A stretch of DNA of 64,000 nucleotides from Azospirillum oryzae (GTDB lineage: Bacteria; Pseudomonadota; Alphaproteobacteria; Azospirillales; Azospirillaceae), in assembly GCF_008364795.1 (NCBI RefSeq), contig NZ_VTTM01000002.1:524493-588492 (forward strand), read 5' to 3'. Shown in pieces: positions 49,057 through 60,296 of this stretch. A program made the position numbers and the translations under genes. Each line of letters opens with the position of its first letter. Positions within the stretch are counted from its first letter, which is position 1. The notes under the pieces were generated by a model that worked only from the letters and a program-made list of their open reading frames with translations, did not search any database and was not told the origin of the DNA.

Positions 49057-49392
49057 CGGGCTGCGCGTTCGGTCTATCGCCCCTTCGGAACGGCGGCCGC
49101 GCTTCGGTGCGGTCGCCGTTTCCGTTTGCGGCAAGCGCTGGCGGGGCAGGGGGCGGAGCGTGGTCGCCACCTCCAATGGGCGCGCAACAATTGGAAAAAC
49201 TGCGGCAAAAAAACTTTGCAAACATTCGGGAATTGGGTTGACCTATGACGGATGATTTGACTAATTTGCCCGTCCCAGCACAGGCCATCGGGGCTAAGCC
49301 GTTGTTATGAACGGCATCCCCCACGGCAGGTTTGGTGTTCCCAAGGAACCGGGTGCCCTAGAGGAGGCGCCCACATGAGAAGGTCGTGAGCG
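49057..49392 (+). other. ilvB leader region with overlapping mini-ORFs
   Basis: 336 bases before ilvB. At the left, CGGAACGGCGGCCGC / GCGGTCGCCGTTTCCG forms a stem (49087-49124 region) that may end the aminotransferase transcript. From 49245 a 21-codon ORF (MTDDLTNLPVPAQAIGAKPLL, using TTG and TTA leucine codons) ends at 49310; its TGA overlaps an ATG (49307) of a 23-codon ORF; that in turn overlaps by ATGA a 4-codon ORF (49375-49389), and ilvB starts 3 bases later. Small stems, such as GCCGTT/AACGGC, lie within. Promoter-like TTGACC is at 49238-49243. Confidence 0.4.
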
Positions 49393-51156
49393 ATGTCCGA
49401 ACAGAAGCTGACCGGCGCCCAGATCGTCATCAAAGCCCTGAAGGATCAGGGCGTTGACATCATCTTCGGCTACCCCGGCGGCGCCGTACTTCCCATCTAC
49501 GACGCGCTGTTCCAGCAGAACGACCTGAAACATGTCCTTGTACGCCACGAGCAGGCCGCGGTTCACGCGGCGGAGGGCTACGCGCGCTCGACCGGCAAGG
49601 TCGGCTGCGTGCTGGTGACCTCCGGCCCCGGCGCCACCAACGCGGTGACCGGCCTGCTGGATGCGCTGTGCGACAGCATTCCGCTCGTCTGCCTGTCGGG
49701 CCAGGTGCCGACCCACCTGATCGGCAACGACGCCTTCCAGGAAGCCGACACCACCGGCATCACCCGTCCCTGCACCAAGCACAATTACCTGGTGAAGGAC
49801 GTCGACAATCTGGCCCGCACCCTGCACGAGGCCTTCTATGTCGCGCGCAGCGGCCGGCCCGGCCCGGTGCTGGTCGATATCCCGAAGGACGTGCAGTTCG
49901 CCGACGGCACCTACGTCCCGCCGGCGGAGGTCAAGCACAAGACCTACCGTCCCCAGGTGAAGGCGGAGATCGCCCGCGTCGAAGAGGCGGTGGAACTGAT
50001 CGCCAACGCCAAGCGGCCGGTCTTCTACACCGGTGGCGGCGTCATCAATGCCGGCCCCTTCGCCGCCAAGCTGCTGACCCAGTTCGTCAAGACCACCGGT
50101 TTCCCGATCACCTCCACCCTGATGGGCCTGGGCGCCTTCCCGGCGTCCGATAACCAGTGGCTGGGCATGGTCGGCATGCATGGCACGTACGAGGCGAACC
50201 TCGCCATGTACGAATGCGACGTCATGATCAACATCGGTGCCCGCTTCGACGACCGCGTGACCGGCAAGCTGTCCGCCTTCTCGCCGGGTTCCAAGAAGAT
50301 CCACGTCGACATCGACCCCAGCTCGATCAACAAGAACGTGGCGGTCGACATCCCGATCGTCGGCGACTGCGGCGCCGTGCTGGAAGACATGCTGCGCATC
50401 TGGAAGGCGCGCGCCAAGTCGCCGGACAAGGCCGCGCTGAAGGAGTGGTGGGGCAAGGTCGAGGGCTGGCGCGCCCGCAACTGCCTGAACTACAACCGCA
50501 CCGAATCGGTCATCAAGCCGCAGTATGCGCTGGAGCGCCTGCGCGAGGCCCTGCGCGGCAAGGACCACTACATCACGACGGAAGTCGGCCAGCACCAGAT
50601 GTGGGCTGCCCAGTTCCTGCCCTTCGACCAGCCGAACCGCTGGATGACCTCGGGCGGTCTGGGCACCATGGGCTACGGCCTGCCGGCCGCCATCGGTGCC
50701 CAGCTTGCCCACCCCGACGCCATCGTGGTGGACGTGTCGGGCGAGGCGTCCTTCCTGATGAACATGCAGGAGATCGGCACCGCCGTGCAGTACCGCGCGC
50801 CGGTCAAGATCTTCATCCTGAACAACCAGTATATGGGCATGGTGCGCCAGTGGCAGGAACTGCTGCATGGCTCGCGCTATTCCCAGAGCTACTCCGAAGC
50901 CCTGCCGGACTTCGTGAAGCTGGCGGAGGCCTGGGGCTGCGTCGGCCTGCGCGCCACCACGGTGGCCGAGGTCGATCAGGTGATCGAGAAGATGCTGGCC
51001 GTCACCGACCGCCCCTGCATCGTCGACATCGCCGTCGACCAGAAGGAAAACTGCTTCCCGATGATTCCGGGCGGCAAGGCCCACAATGAAATCCTGTTCG
51101 GTCCGGACGACAGCCCGTCCGACGCCACGCCGGAAGACGGCATGGTGCTGGTCTGA
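49393..51156 (+). CDS. ilvB: Acetolactate synthase large (catalytic) subunit
   Basis: 587 residues, standard. It condenses pyruvate for valine and leucine, or pyruvate plus 2-ketobutyrate for isoleucine. FGYPGGAVLPIYDAL and HEQAAVHAAEGYARST hold the catalytic Glu of the thiamine site; GEASFLMNMQEIGTAVQYRAP has the thiamine-diphosphate metal motif. AGAAGG lies about 9 bases upstream of the ATG. First of ilvB-ilvN-vapBC-ilvC. Confidence 0.97.
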   Translation: MSEQKLTGAQIVIKALKDQGVDIIFGYPGGAVLPIYDALFQQNDLKHVLVRHEQAAVHAAEGYARSTGKVGCVLVTSGPGATNAVTGLLDALCDSIPLVCLSGQVPTHLIGNDAFQEADTTGITRPCTKHNYLVKDVDNLARTLHEAFYVARSGRPGPVLVDIPKDVQFADGTYVPPAEVKHKTYRPQVKAEIARVEEAVELIANAKRPVFYTGGGVINAGPFAAKLLTQFVKTTGFPITSTLMGLGAFPASDNQWLGMVGMHGTYEANLAMYECDVMINIGARFDDRVTGKLSAFSPGSKKIHVDIDPSSINKNVAVDIPIVGDCGAVLEDMLRIWKARAKSPDKAALKEWWGKVEGWRARNCLNYNRTESVIKPQYALERLREALRGKDHYITTEVGQHQMWAAQFLPFDQPNRWMTSGGLGTMGYGLPAAIGAQLAHPDAIVVDVSGEASFLMNMQEIGTAVQYRAPVKIFILNNQYMGMVRQWQELLHGSRYSQSYSEALPDFVKLAEAWGCVGLRATTVAEVDQVIEKMLAVTDRPCIVDIAVDQKENCFPMIPGGKAHNEILFGPDDSPSDATPEDGMVLV

Positions 51157-51191
51157 TCGGCTGACGACGAACGAACGGGGGAATGGGTCTC

Positions 51192-51698
51192 ATGGAAAAC
51201 GCGATCGAAAAGCACACCATCGCCGTGCTGGTGGACAACGAGCCGGGCGTCCTCGCCCGCGTCATCGGGCTGTTCTCCGGCCGCGGCTACAACATCGAAA
51301 GCCTGACGGTGGCGGAGGTGAACAACGCCGAGCACCTGTCGCGCATCACGCTGGTCACCTCCGGCACCCGGATGATCATCGAGCAGATCAAGGCGCAGCT
51401 CGGCCGGCTGGTTCCGGTCCACCGCGTCCACGACCTGACCGACGAGGGGCCGTCGGTGGAGCGCGAGCTGGCGCTGGTCAAGGTGGCCGGCACCGGCGAC
51501 CGTCGGATCGAGGCGCTTCGCCTCGCCGACATCTTCCAGGCGAAGGTGGTCGACGCCACCCTGACCAGCTTCATCTTCGAACTGACCGGCACCACCGAGC
51601 AGGTCGACGACTTCGTCGGTCTGATGGGCCAGCTCGGCCTCGTGGAAGCCAGCCGCACCGGCGTGGTCGCCATGTCGAAGGGGCCGGCGGCGTTCTGA
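51192..51698 (+). CDS. ilvN: Acetolactate synthase regulatory subunit
   Basis: 168 residues. The N-terminal ACT domain reads IAVLVDNEPGVLARVIGLFSG and RGYNIESLTVAEV, and the C-terminal part VVDATLTSFIFELTGTTEQVDD matches the long IlvN/IlvH form. It gives valine feedback control on IlvB. Start set at the second Met because GGGGGA lies at proper distance; an ATG 9 bases earlier touches that site. 36 bases after ilvB. Confidence 0.95.
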   Translation: MENAIEKHTIAVLVDNEPGVLARVIGLFSGRGYNIESLTVAEVNNAEHLSRITLVTSGTRMIIEQIKAQLGRLVPVHRVHDLTDEGPSVERELALVKVAGTGDRRIEALRLADIFQAKVVDATLTSFIFELTGTTEQVDDFVGLMGQLGLVEASRTGVVAMSKGPAAF

Positions 51699-51799
51699 GG
51701 CTCCCCCCGAGAGTCTCTTCGAGCTCCATCGCCGTCCGGCCCGTTCTGGGTTAGGATGTTCCGCCGGCACGGCCGGACGGCGAGCAGCGGGGAACGGTC

Positions 51800-52066
51800 A
51801 TGAAGATGCTGTCGGTGGAAGAGGCAAAGGACCAGCTTGGCGCACTGATCGAAGCCGCGAAGCGCGGCGAGGAGATCGTGCTGACCGAGAACGGCACCCC
51901 GGTGGCGCGGCTTTCTGCGACGGAGACGGATTCCGACGCAGTTTCCGAGGAGGAGCGCCGTAGGCAGGCAGGAGAGCGGTTGCTCCGGAAGCTGCGCAAG
52001 GGCTATGACCTGGGTGGCCGTGACTGGACCCGTGATGATTTGCACGAGCGCGGTTCCTTGCCATGA
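51800..52066 (+). CDS. vapB: Phd/YefM-type antitoxin (VapB-like)
   Basis: 88 residues. LSVEEAKDQLGALIEAAKRGEEI, then VLTENGTPVARLS, is the Phd/YefM DNA-binding fold. The acidic-basic tail (EERRRQAGERLLRKLRKGYD) would wrap the toxin. It overlaps the toxin gene by ATGA. It lies 101 bases after ilvN and is placed inside the ilv operon. Confidence 0.9.
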   Translation: MKMLSVEEAKDQLGALIEAAKRGEEIVLTENGTPVARLSATETDSDAVSEEERRRQAGERLLRKLRKGYDLGGRDWTRDDLHERGSLP

Positions 52067-52530
52067 GTCGACCGTTGGTCAGCTTCGATACGAACATTCT
52101 GTTCTATGCGGCCGACCGGCGAGATCCCGCCAAATATGCAATCGCTCTGGATTTGCTGGAGAGAGCAGCGGTGGCAGGTTCCAGTGTCGTGATTGCGGGA
52201 CAGGTGCTGTGCGAACTTTATGCGTCGCTGACCCGGAAGCGAATCCTGCCGCCGGGCGAGGCATTGGACTTGGTTCGCGATTACGAGCAGACCTTCGAGC
52301 GCCTTCCCGTTGCCACCGATGCCTTCCGGCGTGCATTCGGCGTAGTAGCCGCGCACGGCTTGCAAATCTGGGATGCGGTCCTATGGGCGAACGCCGATGC
52401 GTATGGCTGTAAGTACCTTGTGTCCGAAGATTTTCAGGGCGGACGGCGACTTGGCGGAGTCACTTTCCTGAACCCCTTCACCGCGGACGGACGGCTTTTG
52501 CTTGACGCGGCCTTGCCACCGATGGACTAA
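52063..52530 (+). CDS. vapC: PIN-domain toxin (VapC-like ribonuclease)
   Basis: 155 residues. The PIN acidic set is visible: FDTNILFYA with the first Asp, LCELYASLTR with the Glu, and IWDAVLWANADAYGCKYLVSEDF with later Asp and Asp/Glu positions. VapC toxins cut initiator or other tRNAs. Codon use is less GC-rich than in the ilv genes on both sides (for example GATTTGCTGGAGAG), which fits import. It ends 63 bases before ilvC. Confidence 0.92.
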   Translation: MSRPLVSFDTNILFYAADRRDPAKYAIALDLLERAAVAGSSVVIAGQVLCELYASLTRKRILPPGEALDLVRDYEQTFERLPVATDAFRRAFGVVAAHGLQIWDAVLWANADAYGCKYLVSEDFQGGRRLGGVTFLNPFTADGRLLLDAALPPMD

Positions 52531-52581
52531 TCCGCCCCGCGCACTAATCGCTTCGTTCAACACCCGGCTAGTGAAATTTAA

Positions 52582-53613
<1,032 letters not shown>

Positions 53614-53642
53614 TCCGGCGAACGCCGCATCGGTCTGTTGAG

Positions 53643-53670
53643 AAGCGCGTCCCTTCGGGGGCGCGCTTTT
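53643..53670 (+). terminator. Rho-independent terminator after ilvC
   Basis: AAGCGCG / CGCGCTT with an inner CCC-ttc-GGG pairing, then TTTT. It lies 30 bases past the ilvC stop and ends at the convergent ArsR stop. Confidence 0.75.
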
Positions 53671-54395
53671 CATTTGGCGGCCAGATGCTCCGGTGCGATG
53701 CCGAAATTCGTGGCGAACTCTTTGCTGCCGGCATCGGTGATCGCCACCGCGCGGCTGTCAGGGATGCGGACGATCCAGCCGCGCTCCAGCGAACAGGTCA
53801 GCAGGGCCGCACCCAGCCGCCCGGCCAGATGGGGCCGCCGCTCGCTCCAGTCCAGGCAGACCCGGCAAAGCGGTCTGCGGTGCCCGCCCGCTTCGGGAAT
53901 TGCGAGCCCCAGGCCGCCCAGGAAATCGCGGCCATCGTCCGTCACCAGGGCGCTGCCGTCGTCGAGGATCACGAACCCGCGCTCGTTCAGCGTGTCGGCC
54001 AATTTTGTGCCGAGCCGTCCAGCGAGATGGTCGTAGCAGGTGCGGGCGGTCCGCAATGCCTCGTCCTTCGGGCCGGGCGGACGGTGGCGCCGCGGGCCCA
54101 CGGCTGCCACCGCCATCAGGCTTTCCATTGCCTGGGCGATGTCGGGGGAGGCCAGCCGGTAATAGCGGTGCCGGCCCTGTCGCTCCACTGCCAGCAATCC
54201 GGCCTCGCTCAATTTGGCGAGGTGGGCGCTGGTGGTCGGCGCTCCGACGCTGGCATGCCAGGACAATTCGCCGGCGGTCAGCGCCTGCCCGCCCATCAGG
54301 GCGGAGAGGATGTTTGCACGCGCCGGATCGCCGATCAGCGCGGCGATGGTGGCTATGCCGTTGGCGGAGGCGGTGGGGAAGGGCGGGCTGGTCAT
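53670..54395 (-). CDS. ArsR-family transcriptional regulator
   Basis: 241 residues. The winged helix reads IAALIGDPARANILSALMGG, ALTAGELSWHASVGAPTTSAHLAKL (in two parts) and LSEAGLLAVERQGRHRYYRLA. The C-terminal 140 residues (CYDHLAGRLGTKLADTLNER, CRVCLDWSERRPHLAGRLGA) are longer than in metal sensors and typical of the YczG-like ArsR group, with a conserved cysteine-containing part. No metal site is clear. It probably controls the divergent EamA transporter, across 130 bases. Confidence 0.88.
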   Translation of the reverse strand: MTSPPFPTASANGIATIAALIGDPARANILSALMGGQALTAGELSWHASVGAPTTSAHLAKLSEAGLLAVERQGRHRYYRLASPDIAQAMESLMAVAAVGPRRHRPPGPKDEALRTARTCYDHLAGRLGTKLADTLNERGFVILDDGSALVTDDGRDFLGGLGLAIPEAGGHRRPLCRVCLDWSERRPHLAGRLGAALLTCSLERGWIVRIPDSRAVAITDAGSKEFATNFGIAPEHLAAK

Positions 54396-54525
54396 GTGCA
54401 TCAGTTTAGGCCGCTTCGCCAGAACCGTCAGCCGCCGACGTTTCGTCCACGGCCGAAGCGTTCGCGGCGGTCTTCCAAGTGGCGGGCAGGCATGGTGGGC
54501 CGGAATGCAGCCCGACGGAGCCATC

Positions 54526-55446
54526 ATGACCATCCTTCCCGCCCCCGATACCCTGGCTTGTCAGCCGAACCTGCATGTCGAGCTTGCCTTGCTGCTGGCC
54601 CTCGCCACCTTGTGGGGAGCGTCCTACAGCTTCATCCGCATCGGCGTGGAGACGATCCCGCCATTGACCTTCATCGCCGGCAGGACGCTGATCGCGGGAG
54701 CGATCCTGCTGGCGGTCATCCGCTGGCGGGGCCTTTCTCTGCCACGCGATCCGGCGCTGTGGCGCCGCTTCCTGGTTCAGGCCTGTCTGAACAGCGTCCT
54801 TCCCTTCACCCTGATCGCTTGGGCCGAACAGACGGTCGATGCCGGAACCGCCGTCATCCTCAACGCGACCACGCCGATTTTCGCGTTTCTCCTCACCCTT
54901 CTGTTCACCCGGCACGAGCCGTTGAGCATCCGGAAGGCGGTCGGCGTGCTCGCCGGTCTCGGTGGGACGGTTCTCATCATCGGGGTGGGGGCGGTGGATG
55001 GCATCGGCAGCGATCTGCTGGCACAAGGCGCGATTGTTCTCGCTACACTTTGCTATGCCGGCGCCGCCATCTTCGGCCGCGTGTTCAAAGGGCAGGACCC
55101 GGTCATGCCGGCCGCGGGAGCGCTGCTGTGCGGAGCCGCCCTCCTGTTGCCGGTCAGTCTGGCGGTCGACCGGCCTTGGACTCTGGCGCCATCCTGGGAC
55201 TCGCTGCTCGCGCTCGTCGCCCTGTCGGTCTTCTCGACCGCGCTGGCCTTCGTTCTATATTTCCGTCTGGTTCAAACCCTGGGATCGGTGCCGACCACTG
55301 CGCAGGCCTATCTGCGGGTGCCCATCGGGGTCGGGATCGGGGCACTTCTGTTGGGCGAGGCGCTGGAGCCTAACATGCTGGCCGGCTGTGCCGCGGTGGT
55401 GATTGGCGTCGCAGCGATGAGCATCCCTGCCCGTCGGCGGGGTTGA
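54526..55446 (+). CDS. EamA/DMT-family membrane transporter
   Basis: 306 residues with ten predicted membrane segments in two EamA repeats: LALATLWGASYSFIRIGVETI and LVALSVFSTALAFVLYFRLVQ. RTLIAGAILLAVIRWRG and AQAYLRVPIGVGIGALLLGE are typical. Exporter of metabolites or amino acids, substrate unknown. ACGGAG precedes the ATG. Paired with the ArsR gene. Confidence 0.92.
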   Translation: MTILPAPDTLACQPNLHVELALLLALATLWGASYSFIRIGVETIPPLTFIAGRTLIAGAILLAVIRWRGLSLPRDPALWRRFLVQACLNSVLPFTLIAWAEQTVDAGTAVILNATTPIFAFLLTLLFTRHEPLSIRKAVGVLAGLGGTVLIIGVGAVDGIGSDLLAQGAIVLATLCYAGAAIFGRVFKGQDPVMPAAGALLCGAALLLPVSLAVDRPWTLAPSWDSLLALVALSVFSTALAFVLYFRLVQTLGSVPTTAQAYLRVPIGVGIGALLLGEALEPNMLAGCAAVVIGVAAMSIPARRRG

Positions 55447-55462
55447 TCCCGGCGGAGCGATG

Positions 55463-57352
55463 TCAGCCCCGCGGTTCCGGCATTCCGCTCGGCGGCGGGG
55501 TTTCGGCGACGGCGGCGCGGCCGGGGTCGCGCTTCTGGGTTTCCAGCAGGATGTCGCGGGCGATGGGGGCCGCCGCGGTCGACCCGCCGCCGCCATGTTC
55601 GACGAAGACGGCGCAGGCGTAGCGCGGCGCCTGGATCGGTGCGAAGGCGACGAACAGGGCGTGGTCGCGCTCGCGCCAGGGAAGGTCCTCGTTCTTCTTC
55701 ACGCCGGTGTTGCGCTCGGCCATGGTAATGCGGCGCACCTGGGCTGAACCGGTCTTGCCGGCCATCTCGTACCCGACCTCGGTGATGCGCGACTTGAAGG
55801 CGGTGCCGTTGGGGGCGTTGACCACCTCGGTCATGCCGCGCAGCACGATGTCGAGATTCTCCTTCTTCACGCCGATGCCGGGCCAGGCGGTCTGTTCGCC
55901 GCTGACGGTCTTGATCTGCTTGGTCAGGTGGGGCTTGACCGCATAGCCGCCATTGGCCAGCCGGCAAACCATCACCGCCAGTTGCAGCGGCGTCGTCAGC
56001 ACATAGCCCTGGCCGATGGAGGCGACCAGCGTCTCGCCCATGTCCCAGCCCTTGCCCAACGTCGCCTTCTTCCAGGCGATGGAGGGGATCAGGCCGGCGC
56101 GTTCGTGCGGCAGGTCGATGCCGGTGCGGTGGCCCAGGCCGAAGCGGTTGGACATCTCGGCGATGCGGTCGATGCCGATCCGGCGCGACACGTCGTAGAA
56201 GAACACGTCGCAGGAATGGCGCAGCGCGCCGACGAAATCGACCGTGCCGTGCCCGCCACGTTTCCAGCAGTGGAAACGGTGGTCGCCCAGTTCAAGGTAG
56301 CCGGGACAGAACACCGTATGGCGGTTGCTGACCACCCCCGATTCCAGCGCCGCCAGTGCCGCCATCATCTTGAAGGTGGAGCCCGGCGGGTATTGGCCGA
56401 CCACCGCCTTGTTGTTCAGCGGCGTCGCCGGATTGGACAGCAGCTCCTCCCACAGCTCGGCGCTGATGCCCATGGTGAACTGGTTGGGATCGTAGCTGGG
56501 GTGGGAGCACAGGGCGTAGATGCCGCCGGTGTGCACATCCATCACCACCGCCGAGGCGCTGACCTCCTGCGACAGCCTTTCCTGCACGAAGCGCTGCAGC
56601 GCCATGTCGATGGTCAGCTGGATTTCCCGGCCCGATTGCCCCTCGTCGCGGGAGAGTTCGCGGATGACGCGGCCGACCGCGTTGACTTCCAGCTGGCTGG
56701 TGCCGGCGGTGCCGCGCAGCACCTTCTCGTGAAACTTCTCGATGCCGGCCTTGCCGATGCGGAAACCGGGCAGGGACAGCACGGGATCGCTGTTGCCGCT
56801 CAGCTCCGCTTCCGATACGGCGCCGACATAGCCCAGGATATGGGCGGTCGCGTCCGCCTGCGGGTAATGCCGCAGCTCGCCCACCTCGATCGCCACGCCG
56901 GGCAGGTCGGGGGTGTTGGTCTCCAGCGTCGCCACCTGCTCCCAGGTCAGGTTCTCGCGCACGGTGACGGGCACGAAGCGGCGCTTGCGATGCAACTCGC
57001 GCAGCACGCGGCGGCGGTCGCCGTCGGTCAGCGGCACGATGCGGGAAATCTTGTCGAGCGTCTCCTGGATGTTGTGGGTGCGTTCCGACACCACGACGAC
57101 GCGATAGTTCTGCTCGTTGACCGCCAGCGGCACGCCGAAGCGGTCGACGATGTTCCCGCGCGAAGGCGCGATCAGCCGCAGGCTGATGCGGTTCTCTTCC
57201 GCCAGCATGGTGTAACGGGCCGACTCGACGACCTGCAGGTAATACAGGCGACCGACCAGCGCGGACAGGCCGGCCAGCTTGATGCCGCCCAGCACCAGGG
57301 CGCGGCGCGCCAGCAGGCGGGAGCGGTCGGTGTCGCGATCGATTGAACTCAT
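55463..57352 (-). CDS. mrdA: Penicillin-binding protein 2 (elongasome transpeptidase)
   Basis: 629 residues. An N-terminal membrane helix (ALVLGGIKLAGLSALVG) is followed by the dimerisation part and the transpeptidase: PPGSTFKMMAALAALE with the active-site serine and lysine (STFK), HSCDVFFY (the S-x-N box as S-C-D) and MAGKTGSAQVRR (KTG). It makes side-wall cross-links with MreBCD. Last of mreB-mreC-mreD-mrdA; rodA does not follow. Confidence 0.97.
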   Translation of the reverse strand: MSSIDRDTDRSRLLARRALVLGGIKLAGLSALVGRLYYLQVVESARYTMLAEENRISLRLIAPSRGNIVDRFGVPLAVNEQNYRVVVVSERTHNIQETLDKISRIVPLTDGDRRRVLRELHRKRRFVPVTVRENLTWEQVATLETNTPDLPGVAIEVGELRHYPQADATAHILGYVGAVSEAELSGNSDPVLSLPGFRIGKAGIEKFHEKVLRGTAGTSQLEVNAVGRVIRELSRDEGQSGREIQLTIDMALQRFVQERLSQEVSASAVVMDVHTGGIYALCSHPSYDPNQFTMGISAELWEELLSNPATPLNNKAVVGQYPPGSTFKMMAALAALESGVVSNRHTVFCPGYLELGDHRFHCWKRGGHGTVDFVGALRHSCDVFFYDVSRRIGIDRIAEMSNRFGLGHRTGIDLPHERAGLIPSIAWKKATLGKGWDMGETLVASIGQGYVLTTPLQLAVMVCRLANGGYAVKPHLTKQIKTVSGEQTAWPGIGVKKENLDIVLRGMTEVVNAPNGTAFKSRITEVGYEMAGKTGSAQVRRITMAERNTGVKKNEDLPWRERDHALFVAFAPIQAPRYACAVFVEHGGGGSTAAAPIARDILLETQKRDPGRAAVAETPPPSGMPEPRG

Positions 57353-57370
57353 GAGGTCCGTCGGGGCCCT

Positions 57371-57883
57371 TTACCCGTTCAGGAACGCGCGGTGGACGCG
57401 GATCAGCAGCCAACCCACCGCAGGAAACACCGCCACCGTCAGCAGGCCCTGGAACAGCGCCGGCAGGATCGACAGCGCGGCGGCGTCCAGCACCGAGAAG
57501 GCCAGCCATTGCAGCAGCACGGCACCGGCCATCACCAGCGTGAAGCCGAACCACAGCAGGGCGAAGGTGCTGGCCAGGAACACCCGGCGCTGGTTCAGCA
57601 CCGCCCATTGGGCGACGACCAGCAGCAGCGCATTCACGCCCAGCGGTCCGCCGACCAGGAAATCCTGCAGCAACCCGATCAGAAACGCCACCCCCGGACG
57701 CATCAGGTCAGGCCTGTGGATCGTCCAGTAATAGACCGAAACCAGCGTCAGGTTCGGCGCCACCGGGGCGTAGCCGGGCACCGGCACCGGGATCATGCCG
57801 ACCAGCACCATCATCACCGTGACGGCGAAGGGCGCCAGATTGCGCCCGGTCTTGTCCACCTTCTGCCAGAAGGTCGCCGTCAT
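57371..57883 (-). CDS. mreD: Rod shape-determining protein MreD
   Basis: 170 residues, about five membrane segments. VYYWTIHRPDLMRPGVAFLIG and LLQDFLVGGPLGVNALLLVV are the conserved MreD blocks (DxLxGxxLG). Membrane partner of MreC. 54 bases after mreC, 18 before mrdA. Confidence 0.93.
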   Translation of the reverse strand: MTATFWQKVDKTGRNLAPFAVTVMMVLVGMIPVPVPGYAPVAPNLTLVSVYYWTIHRPDLMRPGVAFLIGLLQDFLVGGPLGVNALLLVVAQWAVLNQRRVFLASTFALLWFGFTLVMAGAVLLQWLAFSVLDAAALSILPALFQGLLTVAVFPAVGWLLIRVHRAFLNG

Positions 57884-57937
57884 ATCGGCAATCCCCCGGC
57901 TGGCGGACCGTCCGTCCGGTTCACATCCACGTCCAGC

Positions 57938-58807
57938 TCACTTCGAGTCCGGCGACGGGTCCAGATCGGTACTCGGCAGGCCGAAATCCACCAGACGCAG
58001 ATATTCGACGCGCGACAGATCGGCGCTGGGCAGGACACGGATGCCACGTTCGCTGACCGCGGTCACCACGCCGACCGGCAAGCCCGGCGGGAACAGGCCG
58101 CCGTCACCCGAGGTCACCACCCGCTCTCCCACCTGGATCGGCGAGTCGGGCGGCAGGTAGAGAAGCTTGGCCTGGTCGGAATTGTCGCCGGCCAGGATCG
58201 AGCGCTGGCGCGTGTTCGACAGGATCACCGGAATGCGGGCGTTGATGTCGGTCAGCAGCAGGACACGGGACGACCATTCGCCGACTTCGATCACCCGGCC
58301 GACCAGACCGGCGCCGGCCAGCGCCGCCTGTCCCTTGCGAACCCCGTCGCGCCGCCCGGCGGTGACCACCAGCGTGCGGACGAAGGAACTGCCGGGCGTG
58401 GCGATGACGCGGGCGGCGATATAGTTGACGGACGGCTCCGGGCGGACGCGCAGCAGGCTGCGCAGGCTGTTGTTCTCAGCCTCCAGCCGCAACGCCGCCT
58501 GCCGCCATTGCAGCAGCCGGGCGTTCTCGGCCTTAAGCCGCTGGTTCTCGTCGAAGGCGTTCTCAAGTTCCACCGCGGACTCGACCACGCGCGCCGCCGT
58601 CGCGGCGGGGCGGGAAATGGCGTCCAGGATGGGGGCGAAGGCATCGGTCACGCGTGCGCGGGCGCTGTCCACCGAAACGGACTCGATCTTTCCCACCATC
58701 ATCAGCGCGACGGAGGCCAGAACAAGCAGAAGGAAGGAGAAACGCTGCGCGAGAGCCCGCAGAGGGGCGGCAAGGCGGATGACGGAGCCGGATGAGCGTG
58801 GCTTCAC
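57938..58807 (-). CDS. mreC: Rod shape-determining protein MreC
   Basis: 289 residues from a GTG. One N-terminal membrane helix (FLLLVLASVALMMVG), a coiled coil (ENQRLKAENARLLQWRQ) and the beta domain with VITLVVTAGRRDGVRKGQ-type text (LVVTAGRRDGVRKGQAALAG) and VGERVVTSGDGGLFPPGLP. Periplasmic scaffold of the elongasome. 95 bases after mreB. Confidence 0.94.
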   Translation of the reverse strand: MKPRSSGSVIRLAAPLRALAQRFSFLLLVLASVALMMVGKIESVSVDSARARVTDAFAPILDAISRPAATAARVVESAVELENAFDENQRLKAENARLLQWRQAALRLEAENNSLRSLLRVRPEPSVNYIAARVIATPGSSFVRTLVVTAGRRDGVRKGQAALAGAGLVGRVIEVGEWSSRVLLLTDINARIPVILSNTRQRSILAGDNSDQAKLLYLPPDSPIQVGERVVTSGDGGLFPPGLPVGVVTAVSERGIRVLPSADLSRVEYLRLVDFGLPSTDLDPSPDSK

Positions 58808-58902
58808 AGGAAATTCCCGTCCAGATACGCGGTCCGTCTCCGGTCCTCAGCAACCCGAAGAGGGGTGCGGGACCGGAGGCCTTCCAACCAGGGATACACC
58901 AA

Positions 58903-60296
<1,394 letters not shown>

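Noticed and set aside
49057..49130. GC hairpin after the aminotransferase as a firm terminator
   Set aside because: Stem is good, but the T run after it is only three bases, so it is only mentioned in the leader description.
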